Shown here piece after piece: positions 1 to 8,386 of a DNA stretch of 64,000 nt; position 1 is the stretch's first letter, and every line of letters starts with the position of its first letter. The notes under the pieces are model-generated. The model saw nothing but the letters and a program-made list of their open reading frames with translations. It was not told where the DNA came from and made no database searches. A program made the translations under genes and the position numbers. Source of the stretch: Pseudomonas reidholzensis (lineage in GTDB: Bacteria; Pseudomonadota; Gammaproteobacteria; Pseudomonadales; Pseudomonadaceae); contig NZ_UNOZ01000013.1 of NCBI RefSeq assembly GCF_900536025.1, positions 682,001-746,000 on the forward strand, in the 5' to 3' direction.

Positions 1-46
1 CCACTGATCTTTGTGAGGCCGAGGAACTCCATATCCTATCGCCCCG

Positions 47-406
47 TTACTGAAGCCAGGACTCAACCGTGTCAGCACCGTACTGAGACTTCCACTCTTT
101 CAGCAGCTTGTGATTGCCGCCTTTTGTTTCGATGATTTCGCCGTTATGTGGGTTCTTGTACTGCTTGATTTGACGCTCACGACGCTGCTTCTGAGCTACT
201 GGAGCAGCTCGTTCAGCCTTGGTATGCGGATCGAGGATCAGCTTCACTTCACGCAGCGAAAAGCCATACTCAGCCAAGAGGTTGCGCAGTTTGCTTTCAA
301 ACTCGATCTCGCGCTTGAGGCCGTCGTCGTTTTTCAGTGCATCAAGCTGTTTCAGCTGTTCTGCGAGCTGAGCTTCCAGTGCTTTGAATTCTGCGAGTAT
401 GGACAT
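47..406 (-). CDS. MvaT/MvaU-type H-NS family silencer
   Basis: This 119-residue protein has the MvaT layout: an N-terminal oligomerising coiled coil (about residues 1-60, rich in Glu, Leu and Lys) and a C-terminal DNA-binding domain. The C-terminal signature KQYKNPHNGEIIETKGGNHK followed by LKEWK and VESW is that of pseudomonad MvaT proteins. The family binds AT-rich foreign DNA and silences it in Pseudomonas, as H-NS does in enterics. It lies at the low-GC end beside a mobilization module, so it is probably the element's own silencer and not the core mvaT; plasmids and islands often carry such copies. An AAGGAAG ribosome site precedes the ATG. Family assignment is firm; the role as a stealth factor is inferred. 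Confidence 0.92.
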   Translation of the reverse strand: MSILAEFKALEAQLAEQLKQLDALKNDDGLKREIEFESKLRNLLAEYGFSLREVKLILDPHTKAERAAPVAQKQRRERQIKQYKNPHNGEIIETKGGNHKLLKEWKSQYGADTVESWLQ

Positions 407-466
407 GTAGCGGCTTCCTTGGTGTGTTTGTTGGGCTGACAGCTTAATTGCTGCTACGGGGTTGCG

Positions 467-1537
467 TCAGATTTTCAGCGACTGGATCTGGGCAACGATT
501 GCTTCGTTGAACTCTTTAGCCAAGGCTACGTCTTGCTTGTATTTCTCAAGCGTTTCAGGAGTGAGTTCAGCCGGTAGCTTTGGAACGATTAGCTGAGCTT
601 CGAGCTGAGCGACGACGCTTTGAATCCCAGGACTGAATTCTTTACCCACTGGGGGGAGGATTCCAACAGCTGTTCCGGGAGCGCCGATAATTACCGATCC
701 TTTTGCTGCCTGACGCTCATCTTCGAGTTGCTTCTCTAGCGCCTGGATCTCTGCCTCAAGCTGGTTATGGAGGCTGCTGAGAGCCACCACGTCCTCTTCA
801 ATTTCGCCGCGCTCGGCCGTTTTCAGGCGCATCCCTGCATCACGACGGTCAATGCGTGCGTTGTCGAGCATGATTTTGATGCGCTCGATTGCCGGCATCT
901 CGGACATAGCCTGTTCGATGTCGCGTTTCACTTCGTGAATCTCGCGCTCGTAGTAAGCAACACGTTCACGAGAAGACATAGCGGGTCTGCCGATGCCGTC
1001 GTAGACAGGGCTGGCAGTGTGGTCGATTGCAGCCATGGCATCTTCAAGCGTCTTGAGCTTGCGGCGCAGGTGTCGGAATTTGCGTCCGATCTCACTGATA
1101 GCAGGGCGGCCTGGTCCTTTTTGCCGGAGCTTTTCGCCTTTAGCGATGATTTCATCTTCTGGAGTTGGCTCACGTCCCTCAGCTAGCTCTGCTGCACGCA
1201 GCTCAGCAATCTGAAATTCGTACGCGTCTTTAGCTCGCTGACGCAGGACAGGAAGTGCAACAGGCGGGCGGCCCATTCTTTTATTGCCCTGGCGCTCAGC
1301 TTCCTGGTCGTCTTCGTCCTTCTCCAGCAGCTCCTGCCATTTCCAATAGAGCGTTCCTGCTCTGTCGATCAGCTTCTGGATCGCGTCTTTTTTTGGTCTC
1401 ACTGCTTTTACTCCTGCCTGCTGTTCATCCTGAAGAGCTGGCTTCTGGCTGGTGAATCCACGCCACATTTTTAGTAGCGGATTGTGCGTTTGCGGCTGTG
1501 TACGTGACGTGTGACTGATTGCTGCATGTGTATTCAT
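467..1537 (-). CDS. Coiled-coil protein with repeated AT-hook-like GRP motifs
   Basis: I do not recognise a family. The 356-residue protein is strongly helical and charged. It has three GRP cores in basic surroundings (KRMGRPP at about 88-92, KGPGRPA at 140-146, IGRPA at 182-186) and a related VRPKK at 46-50. Each is followed by a long charged helix, so the first 210 residues look like four diverged copies of one unit (basic Pro hook plus helix). The rest is coiled coil (about 255-280) and a Pro/Gly-rich linker before a C-terminal helix. AT-hook motifs bind the minor groove of AT-rich DNA. The gene sits just upstream of the MvaT-like gene on the same strand, 60 bp apart, so the two may form an operon of nucleoid-type proteins. 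A KfrA-like plasmid partition accessory role is an alternative. Confidence 0.7.
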   Translation of the reverse strand: MNTHAAISHTSRTQPQTHNPLLKMWRGFTSQKPALQDEQQAGVKAVRPKKDAIQKLIDRAGTLYWKWQELLEKDEDDQEAERQGNKRMGRPPVALPVLRQRAKDAYEFQIAELRAAELAEGREPTPEDEIIAKGEKLRQKGPGRPAISEIGRKFRHLRRKLKTLEDAMAAIDHTASPVYDGIGRPAMSSRERVAYYEREIHEVKRDIEQAMSEMPAIERIKIMLDNARIDRRDAGMRLKTAERGEIEEDVVALSSLHNQLEAEIQALEKQLEDERQAAKGSVIIGAPGTAVGILPPVGKEFSPGIQSVVAQLEAQLIVPKLPAELTPETLEKYKQDVALAKEFNEAIVAQIQSLKI

Positions 1538-1957
1538 CGCTCTACCTCACTTTTGTGCATGCCGACGTTGATTCGTAGGGCACGTACTGCCTGTTGGGAG
1601 CTGTGAACGTATGCAGAGAATCCAAGCACTCCACACCCGCTGGCCACGTTCAGCGTGAGCTGGTCAAAAAGCGAAAATATGACTGCTGAAGTAGCGTTGA
1701 GAATGGCTCCCCAGCAAAGGTAGTGGTCAAACGATAGATGTCAATAAAATAATTAAATAAATTTATTATAACGTCAAGAATTAGATTATTTTAATGGTAT
1801 AATATTTTTATTGACACAGAATGCAAGCTATGTTCGACCCCCCGCACCAAACCTCGTTCCTCGGCTTGATGCAGTGCCCAAACGCTTGTGCTCAAACCCT
1901 TCGGGTTCTGCGCGAGTTGTCAGCAATTCCAAATAAAAATAATAAGAAAGGTGAGTT
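1538..1957. other. Non-coding region, candidate origin of transfer
   Basis: No convincing gene is present. The stretch separates the leftward coiled-coil gene from the rightward mobC-relaxase pair, the usual place for an oriT. It contains a very AT-rich core (about 1738-1816), an 11-bp inverted repeat around that core, and a small hairpin AACCC-TTC-GGGTT near 1896-1908. I cannot identify a nic consensus. Function is inferred from position only. Confidence 0.4.
1739..1816. repeat. 11-bp perfect inverted repeat framing AT-rich core
   Basis: TGTCAATAAAA at 1739-1749 is the exact reverse complement of TTTTATTGACA at 1806-1816. The 56 bp between them is almost pure A/T and includes TATAAT-like hexamers. 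Each outer arm carries TTGACA, reading inward on the minus strand on the left and outward on the plus strand on the right. It could be a relaxosome or MobC binding site, a regulator operator, or part of oriT. Confidence 0.6.
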
Positions 1958-2317
1958 ATGGAAAATAATAAAAGCAAAGGCGGTCGTCCTAAGAAGGAAA
2001 ATCCCAGAACCGTCGTATCAGAAGTCTATCTGACACCAGCTGAGGCTGAAGAGCTTAGAGCTGCTGGAAAAAAATTTGGATTTGCATACCTGTCGCAGTT
2101 TCTTCGCACCGCAGCATTCGCACTGATAAAGCAGAAAAGCATCGGCTTAGACTCAAGGTCGTCATTACTGGCATCACATCTCGGTGCAATCATGTCAGAC
2201 ATTAATTTGTTGCATGACATATCAAGCCGTCCTGGCATGCCTGAAACTGCATTCCTGATCTCTGGGTCAGTGCAGGATAAGATTAGGCGTTTAAATAACC
2301 TCATACAAAAACAATAA
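1958..2317 (+). CDS. MobC-like relaxosome accessory protein
   Basis: This 119-residue protein has a basic N-terminus with GRPKK, then a ribbon-helix-helix-like segment (VSEVYLTPAEAEELRAAGK) and a helical C-terminus. That is the layout of plasmid MobC and other relaxosome accessory proteins, which bind next to the nic site and help open oriT. It ends 14 bp before the relaxase start, and both genes have very similar ribosome sites (AAGAAAGGTGAGTT and AAGAAGGTGATTT), which supports a mobC-mobA operon. A simple ribbon-helix-helix repressor of the relaxase is the alternative. The assignment rests mostly on context. Confidence 0.7.
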   Translation: MENNKSKGGRPKKENPRTVVSEVYLTPAEAEELRAAGKKFGFAYLSQFLRTAAFALIKQKSIGLDSRSSLLASHLGAIMSDINLLHDISSRPGMPETAFLISGSVQDKIRRLNNLIQKQ

Positions 2318-2331
2318 TAAGAAGGTGATTT

Positions 2332-3729
2332 ATGATCAGTAAGATCAAAGAGTTTTCAAAGACATTTCGGGAGCGAATAATTTACGAATTTGCCGCTCAT
2401 CAATGTGATTGCGAAAAAATCAAGCATGTCGAATTTATCGGAGGGAACCTAGTCTCAGCTAATCCGTACTACGAGTTCACTGAGGCAGGGGCGCGCAAAG
2501 TCTTTGTTGATCCGGAGCAGATCATTGAAGAGTTTGGAAACCATACAGCGATGTACAAGGGTGACAGCGACAAGCTGTGTGCCCACTACATCCTTTCCCT
2601 CGCCCCTGGCGAGAAGCTGACCAGCGCGGAGTGGCTGGTGGCCGTCAACGACTTCATGCGAGGGCTAGGCTACGACAGCTCTACTAAATATGTAGCTGTG
2701 GTGCATAGAGACACTGATAAAGAGCACGTTCACATCGTCGCTTCTCGTGTGCGTCTCGTGGATCGCGACCCCGGCAGTAAGCGTGCTGCCCTGGGAGCGA
2801 ATTTCCAGCTCGTTTCTGACAGCAATGACAGACATAAAGGAATGGGTGCTGCTCGTGCAATTGAGCACAAATACGAACTCTCTACACCAAAAACTGACGG
2901 CTGGAGCAAAGAACTACCTGGTCATTCAGATCCAGCTAAAGATCATGCTCATATCATACGTGGGATCTCGAAAGATGTATTCAAAGCTTCGAACAGGCCT
3001 CGTACTATGGCGCAGCTTGTTGATCGCCTAGCAGAACGAGGCGTCCAAATCCGCGTTTCTGAAAAAAATGGTGTAGTACAGGGTATTAGCTATCGACTGG
3101 ATAGACTGAATGGTCGATGGATTTCTGGGTCTACAGTAATGGCAACAAAGCTCACCTGGAGCGCATTACAGCGAAACGGCGTAAGCTACTCGCCTTTCCG
3201 CGACAACGCAAAGCTTGGCGTAGGTATTGGCATCGCCCAGCCAGCAACACAATCTCTGAACAACGATGGTGCGTTATTTCGCGTGTACGTAAAGCTTCCC
3301 AAGCAAACAAAAGAGCTGAAAGAATATGTGCGTAAGCGCTCAATCCGCATGAATTTTTATAGCGGAGATGATCGTATTTCCACATGCCTTGGCTTTAATG
3401 TTGGAATAAACTACTCTTTCAGGAAGCTTAAGAAAGCTGAGGTTGAACTGGAGAGCGAGCGCAAAAGGCTTGAAGATCTGCTTCGCCAAACAATGAAAGT
3501 GGTTGAAGCCATGCTCAAAAATCTCTTTAGCCTTTTTGAGGTACACGTTGATTACAATTCTGATACTTCTGATATCACCAGGCCAGCCTTGAAACTTAGT
3601 GTCGGAGTTGAGGATAACGTCCTAGTACAGGATGCGGAGCAGTCGATCCACGAACAGAGCTTGGCTCAGCTACAGCGTTTAGCAGCGTGCTGTGCTGCTG
3701 AGCCTGCCATCTCTGAGCTTGCCTTTTAG
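2332..3729 (+). CDS. MobA/VirD2-family relaxase
   Basis: This DNA-nicking relaxase of 465 residues cuts one strand at oriT and pilots it to a recipient. The three-histidine metal site is visible as HRDTDKEHVHIVASRV (H125, H132, H134), and AHYILSLAPGE (H85) is the conserved block before it. A Tyr at 18 (ERIIYEF) lies where the catalytic Tyr of motif I is expected. Residues 140-190 (GANFQLVSDSNDRHKGMGAARAIE) also fit the family. The C-terminal half is divergent, with a coiled coil at about 365-400, and lacks a primase domain. No coupling protein or mating-pair gene lies nearby, so transfer would depend on a helper element. Confidence 0.9.
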   Translation: MISKIKEFSKTFRERIIYEFAAHQCDCEKIKHVEFIGGNLVSANPYYEFTEAGARKVFVDPEQIIEEFGNHTAMYKGDSDKLCAHYILSLAPGEKLTSAEWLVAVNDFMRGLGYDSSTKYVAVVHRDTDKEHVHIVASRVRLVDRDPGSKRAALGANFQLVSDSNDRHKGMGAARAIEHKYELSTPKTDGWSKELPGHSDPAKDHAHIIRGISKDVFKASNRPRTMAQLVDRLAERGVQIRVSEKNGVVQGISYRLDRLNGRWISGSTVMATKLTWSALQRNGVSYSPFRDNAKLGVGIGIAQPATQSLNNDGALFRVYVKLPKQTKELKEYVRKRSIRMNFYSGDDRISTCLGFNVGINYSFRKLKKAEVELESERKRLEDLLRQTMKVVEAMLKNLFSLFEVHVDYNSDTSDITRPALKLSVGVEDNVLVQDAEQSIHEQSLAQLQRLAACCAAEPAISELAF

Positions 3730-3839
3730 AGCATCGCTGCGGTGACCCAGTTAGGTGAATTGGGTTGCCGTTGAGGCTGGCGATCTGATGTCAAAAATGT
3801 ATTATGAGGCCTTACTGTTCAGTTATTCAGGATCGATAA

Positions 3840-4562
3840 ATGTCTAGCGGGCCTATCTACAACGCATCGAGACCACACGTACCCGAGCGGATCAGGGAAG
3901 ACCTTTTGGTCGAATCTGGCAGCAGATGCAGTGTGCGTCGTTGTACTGAGAATTTTACCTACTACGATATTCATCATATTAATTTCAATCGTGAGGACAA
4001 TCGCCCAGAAAATCTAATTGTACTTTGTCTAGTCCATCATCGAATGGCACATGATAAAAAGATGAAGCGCTCGGTTCTTCAGCGCCACAAACTTGAGCTT
4101 AAGCGTGATCTGACATCAATTGCATTCGTCCGCTCGACTGAGAGTGATAGGGCGTACATTTTTAAAGAAATTGTACTTGATGCCTTTAGATACCAAGACT
4201 GCGACGAATATCGACAAATCCTAACTGAGGCTGGTTATGATTTCCCAATGGAAATCTACTTTAAGCTTAAGGATATTGTCGAGGGTGAAGTTGATTATGA
4301 GCAAAGGCTAAGGTCTCATGATCCCGATCTACGATCAAAACAAGATGAGGTAATGGATTTGATCGAGCAACTTGTGAATGTAATTGATGATTCGAAGTAT
4401 CGGGTTTTGGCCGATGACTTCCGATTTATACCAGATGCTGCATTAGATACACAGGAATATTGGAATCAGGTTGAAAGGCAGAACGAGAAAGTCGATTCAT
4501 TAGTCTTTAAGATTCTTCGGATTATGCAATCGATTGCTCAGTATGCGTCTGCTCGGTTTTGA
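3840..4562 (+). CDS. HNH endonuclease with helical C-terminal domain
   Basis: The first 75 residues are a complete zinc-bound HNH module: C30 and C35, then HHINFNREDNRPENLIVLC (H45, H46, N58, C63), H66 and H71. The HNH fold cuts DNA with one metal ion. The remaining 165 residues are helical, charged and not recognised; they may sense a signal or bind a partner. The gene stands alone between the relaxase and an AT-rich gap, within a run of nuclease genes, so a restriction or abortive defence role is plausible but not shown. A weak inverted repeat (GCCCCA...TGGGGC, 4571-4604) follows the stop. Confidence 0.85.
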   Translation: MSSGPIYNASRPHVPERIREDLLVESGSRCSVRRCTENFTYYDIHHINFNREDNRPENLIVLCLVHHRMAHDKKMKRSVLQRHKLELKRDLTSIAFVRSTESDRAYIFKEIVLDAFRYQDCDEYRQILTEAGYDFPMEIYFKLKDIVEGEVDYEQRLRSHDPDLRSKQDEVMDLIEQLVNVIDDSKYRVLADDFRFIPDAALDTQEYWNQVERQNEKVDSLVFKILRIMQSIAQYASARF

Positions 4563-4941
4563 ATAAAATAAGCCCCATCTGCGATTTCTCAAGCGGCTTG
4601 GGGCGTAGCGCTCAGATATGCTCCAGCAATGGATTGCATCCAAAGTCGAGACTTAAGTCCTTAAATAAGTAGAAGGGAGAACACGGTCGCCGAACTTTCC
4701 CGGCAGTCAGAATCATGATTTTTTTGATCGTGCGGCCTCTCTTCTTTAATTATTATAAGTGCATACTTCGTCTTGCTCAAATATATTTAATAGTAGTGCT
4801 CTCTTGTCTTATTTGTTTTGCTTTGGGTGGAAATTACCTGCTGTGTGATAATAAATTGTTTGCTTATTGAGGTGTTGTGCGTTTTTTAAATATAATTGTG
4901 TTATTATTATAATAAATAACAATTACAAATAGTGGTGGTGG
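4563..4941. other. AT-rich non-coding gap
   Basis: No gene is seen. The last 200 bp are strongly AT-rich with several TATAAT-like and TTATTATTATAATAAATAA runs just before the next gene, so this probably holds the promoter of the small gene pair and a target for the MvaT-like silencer. Confidence 0.5.
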
Positions 4942-5184
4942 ATGTATATTCGTATGAGTCAGTATTGCGATAAAGTTGTTGTGCTAAAGTCTGTTTCTAT
5001 GTCAGTGGAAGCCTTTGACTCTAGCGGACATCCTCTCAAAGGTGTTCGTAAAAGTACTACAGTGCAGGTGGCCTCATTTGGACTGGATGATCCTATTCGC
5101 CATCCTGAAATCTCGGACGATAAGGCCGCAGATTTCGAAGCGTGGAGACTGCTGTGCGAGATATTGTTTCCTCGCCGCGATTGA
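4942..5184 (+). CDS. Small protein of unknown function, first of coupled pair
   Basis: I do not recognise this 80-residue protein. It starts with beta-type sequence (VVVLKSVSMSVEAFD) and ends in a short helix with a basic tail. An ATG at 4954 (MSQYCDK) is an alternative start. Its TGA stop overlaps the ATG of the next gene (TGATG), which indicates translational coupling. The pair is therefore likely one functional unit. Confidence 0.55.
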   Translation: MYIRMSQYCDKVVVLKSVSMSVEAFDSSGHPLKGVRKSTTVQVASFGLDDPIRHPEISDDKAADFEAWRLLCEILFPRRD

Positions 5185-5537
5185 TGTCGTTCGGAGTTAA
5201 GGCGTTTAATCATCCAGGGTTGGCCTTCGCTGGAGATTCCTTTTTAGATACTTGCACGATGCTGGCGGATGGAGTGCAGAAAACCTACGCCATGTCGATT
5301 TATGAATGGAGACAGATCGAAGCAAGTGTGGAGTACGTCGAACAATGTGACTTTCGTGATGCCTCTGTGATGAAGATACAGGTCTGGTCTGTTGATCCAC
5401 TTAAGCTTAGTGCGTTTGCTAGAGGGGTGGCAGTAGCTTTGAGCTACAAGCGTTCGGAGCTACTTGCTGAGTCGAGAATATCTTCTGCATTGCATGAGCT
5501 GATGTCGCCGTGGGGCTTTTACAGTGACGAGTTTTAG
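5184..5537 (+). CDS. Small protein of unknown function, second of coupled pair
   Basis: This 117-residue protein begins at the ATG that overlaps the previous stop (TGATG); the reading frame also runs 14 codons upstream inside the first gene, but the coupled start is more credible. The sequence looks like a mixed alpha/beta soluble protein (MSFGVKAFNHPG, then YAMSIYEWRQIEASVEYVEQ). No motif or membrane segment is seen. A small toxin-antitoxin or anti-phage pair is possible from its setting, but no residue pattern supports a specific family. Confidence 0.6.
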   Translation: MSFGVKAFNHPGLAFAGDSFLDTCTMLADGVQKTYAMSIYEWRQIEASVEYVEQCDFRDASVMKIQVWSVDPLKLSAFARGVAVALSYKRSELLAESRISSALHELMSPWGFYSDEF

Positions 5538-5893
5538 CCCCTCTGTCTGATACAGTGTTTTCGAAGGAACGGTGGGACCTACCGGCCCTCTAGGGGTATC
5601 TCTTGATCAGCGATAACCTGTAACATGAACGGTGGATAGGTCTGGCCGTGGCTTGATAGGTGGATTATAGAAACTTGTTTTTGGGGGCGGCTGGCCTAGG
5701 TGCTCGACGCCGCTTCGACGTAGGCTTGTGCAGGTGTAAGGCGCACCATGGGCGAGGTATTGCTGGTAAGCCCTCTGTGGTCCGGTAAACTGCGTTACCA
5801 CCGGCGTTTCCTCTGGAGCGAGCGCACTCCAATCTCAGAATGCTATCATTACAGTGTCCAGTGTCTGAGATTAAGTGGAGGCGAGCGTTTTAG
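5538..5893. other. Non-coding region upstream of helicase gene
   Basis: No convincing gene is present. The 3' end of this region holds the inverted repeat at 5831-5872, the probable promoter of the NERD-helicase gene, and a GGAGG ribosome site 12 bp before its ATG. Confidence 0.45.
5831..5872 (+). promoter_or_regulatory. 9-bp perfect inverted repeat, candidate operator
   Basis: AATCTCAGA (5831-5839) and TCTGAGATT (5864-5872) are exact reverse complements 24 bp apart. The spacer has a TATCAT hexamer that could be a -10 box. The repeat ends 21 bp before the helicase ATG, so binding here would block transcription. The binding protein is unknown. Confidence 0.5.
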
Positions 5894-8386
5894 ATGGCAA
5901 GGATGATTCCGGAGCATGGCCCACGCAATACTGACAGCTTTGGTGAGCGAGACCTCTATTCAATCTTCAAATCTCAGTTATCTAACGACTACACTGTAAT
6001 CCACAGCTTACCCTGGCTTTGCTCTGCTGTGAGCAAGCTAGATAAAGGATCTCGGCCTACAGGGGAAATAGATTTCCTCATCATCCATCCCGAGTATGGT
6101 GTTCTAGCTTTGGAGGTCAAAAGCGGTAGGTATAAGTTTGAGAATTCGTGCTTCGTTCATGTTCGCGATGGCTATCAAATTGACCCCCTTGAGCAGACTA
6201 AGCGAAATGTGCACGGATTTGCTTCGTGGCTTGGTGCCACGCCGTCCTTCCGATTTAGAGTTGGATATGGATTTGTTTTTCCTAATTCGGACTTCCAACG
6301 GACTCATCTGCCGGGGATGTTCGATACTAGCGCAAGTCCGCCACAACCCCTTTACATCGATTACGAGGCGTATCCAGATGTAGCGCAGAAAGTCGTCGAG
6401 CTTATGAGGTACTGGAAAGGTACGCATAGCCAACCTGATTTGGGCCTATCCAGGGCTCAAGATCTAATCGACTATCTCTCACCAACGGTTGACGGACAGC
6501 CTAAGTGGTCTAGCCGCATTCAGTACGACAACAAAGTTTGGCTCCAGTTGACTGGCGAGCAAAGCTTGGTAGTAAAGTCTATTTTAAAGAGTCAGAACTC
6601 ACTCATCACAGGGTGGCCCGGTACTGGGAAAACTCTCATAGCTATTGAGGCCGCTCGAAAGCTTTCTGCGGAGGGTCGGAGAGTTCTTGTACTTTCCTTC
6701 AATGCAAGGCTGACCGAGCATATTCGCACTCAGCTTACGGATTATAGGCTGTGTACAGTGATGACTTGGCACGGCATATGCCGCCAGGCAGCGAATGCCT
6801 TGAGCCACCCTTCTACGGGGGAGGAATGGTATAAGTCAAATTGTGTCGAAGACCTTAAGCTTGCAATAAACAAAGGACTTTTAGATGTATACGATGCTCT
6901 GATTGTGGATGAGTCGCAAGCATTGGCGGAAGCTTGGTGTGAGACTCTAATATGCTGGTTTGACGGTAAGCCTAAAACGTTTTTCTGTGATGAAACTCAG
7001 GTTTTCAAGTTCGAGCGGAATGGTGTGACTTTGAATGGATTGAGCAAAATTCTCAGTGTTGAAGCGTTTGCGCTAACCATCATTCTCCGAATGCCTAAGG
7101 CAGTTACAGAAATTCTTTATGAGGTTATTCCTCCCAGGATTCAATTATCGTCACCGCGTAACTCCGAACCCGACACAGCACTCGAAGTCATCACTCTGTC
7201 GCCTGGTGAAGAGCTGAAGCGTATCAAGTCTGAGCTAGTTGAGAGTGGTGTTGCTTCAGGTGACATAGTTATATTGACAGGTGCGATAATAAGTAGGCAG
7301 TACTACGATTTTCTCAAAAGTGAGAAAATTGCGACTGAAAATATCGCTAAGTTTCGAGGTTTGGAAGCACCAGTTGTCATAGTCTTCGGTGCCGAAGCCT
7401 TGGACACGGCAGAGCTTTTCAGTGCTTACTCCCGTGCTACGACCAAGTTTGTGGCTATTTACAATGCCCATAATCGACAGTGGCGAGGTAATTTGGATTT
7501 CCAAGCTCGGTTGCAGGCCAATCCTGTGAGTGCGGAAATTCTTGCAAAAGCTCAGGTTCCCCTGCGAATAAAGAATTTGGTTGCTCGCTCGACTTCTGTT
7601 CAGTCGCTGGGGATGAAGAGCTTGGATGTTATGTGGGCTAAGGACTGGGGAGCGTTATTAGTTGAGTTTCAGGCCCATGAAACACAGCTTCTGCTATGGG
7701 TGAATTATCTATCTCGAACTATCACTCACCCTATGTTCATATGGTATGGAGAAACGCTTACAAAATTTTATATGATTGTGCCCGAATTGGATGGTGGAGT
7801 TGAATTCTGCAATCACTACACGTTGACTGTTGACGAGTGCAAGGCATGCGGTTGCCTAACACCGCACAGTGACACCACAAAAATTGGGTGTGCACTCTGT
7901 TACACGACGGAAAGCCGTCTTCTTCCGCCTGACCAGGAAGTCATGGACCGAATCGCATTGTATGATGCGGTGATCACCTCGCGGTTGCCAAAGAATCAAA
8001 CTCTTGAGCTACGTCCCCATCTCCCGATAGAAGTGGCAGCAGTGGCGGCGTTGATGCGCGCAGAGAAGAACAAGGTCCGCAGCAAAGTCCTTATGGTCCA
8101 GTTGCCTTCGGGGCGAAATCTTTATGTAACCGCCTTCGTTTTCACTCAGTCTAGGATTGCTGCATGTCTCACAGGCTCGATCATGTTAGTCGATGCGATC
8201 GCCGACGAAATTTACTACCGCTACAAAGAACTGGAACAGATCACCGTCGCTGAATGGCGTTCGATTGTCGCGAGCGCCTTTGCCACATTCAAGCAAAAGG
8301 GTTACGTGGAGTGGATAGCAAAAAAGACTTATCGGCCGGTGGAAGACTCCGAAGCTCCAATTCCCAAACGGTATAACGTCGACTGA
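5894..8386 (+). CDS. NERD nuclease-SF1 helicase fusion
   Basis: This 830-residue protein has an N-terminal NERD domain with the PD-(D/E)xK core GEIDFLII...LALEVKSG (D60, E74, K76). A UvrD/Rep-like superfamily 1 helicase follows: Q motif LTGEQ (219-223), Walker A GWPGTGKT (240-247), Walker B IVDESQA (337-343), motif V region FRGLEAPVVIVFGAE (487-501) and motif VI AYSRATTKFVAIYN (511-524). A four-Cys zinc ribbon lies at C649/C652/C666/C669 within an unrecognised 270-residue tail. NERD-helicase proteins recur in defence islands and are thought to process foreign DNA. Here the gene stands alone behind its own inverted repeat. The domain calls are firm; the defence role is inferred. Confidence 0.9.
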   Translation: MARMIPEHGPRNTDSFGERDLYSIFKSQLSNDYTVIHSLPWLCSAVSKLDKGSRPTGEIDFLIIHPEYGVLALEVKSGRYKFENSCFVHVRDGYQIDPLEQTKRNVHGFASWLGATPSFRFRVGYGFVFPNSDFQRTHLPGMFDTSASPPQPLYIDYEAYPDVAQKVVELMRYWKGTHSQPDLGLSRAQDLIDYLSPTVDGQPKWSSRIQYDNKVWLQLTGEQSLVVKSILKSQNSLITGWPGTGKTLIAIEAARKLSAEGRRVLVLSFNARLTEHIRTQLTDYRLCTVMTWHGICRQAANALSHPSTGEEWYKSNCVEDLKLAINKGLLDVYDALIVDESQALAEAWCETLICWFDGKPKTFFCDETQVFKFERNGVTLNGLSKILSVEAFALTIILRMPKAVTEILYEVIPPRIQLSSPRNSEPDTALEVITLSPGEELKRIKSELVESGVASGDIVILTGAIISRQYYDFLKSEKIATENIAKFRGLEAPVVIVFGAEALDTAELFSAYSRATTKFVAIYNAHNRQWRGNLDFQARLQANPVSAEILAKAQVPLRIKNLVARSTSVQSLGMKSLDVMWAKDWGALLVEFQAHETQLLLWVNYLSRTITHPMFIWYGETLTKFYMIVPELDGGVEFCNHYTLTVDECKACGCLTPHSDTTKIGCALCYTTESRLLPPDQEVMDRIALYDAVITSRLPKNQTLELRPHLPIEVAAVAALMRAEKNKVRSKVLMVQLPSGRNLYVTAFVFTQSRIAACLTGSIMLVDAIADEIYYRYKELEQITVAEWRSIVASAFATFKQKGYVEWIAKKTYRPVEDSEAPIPKRYNVD

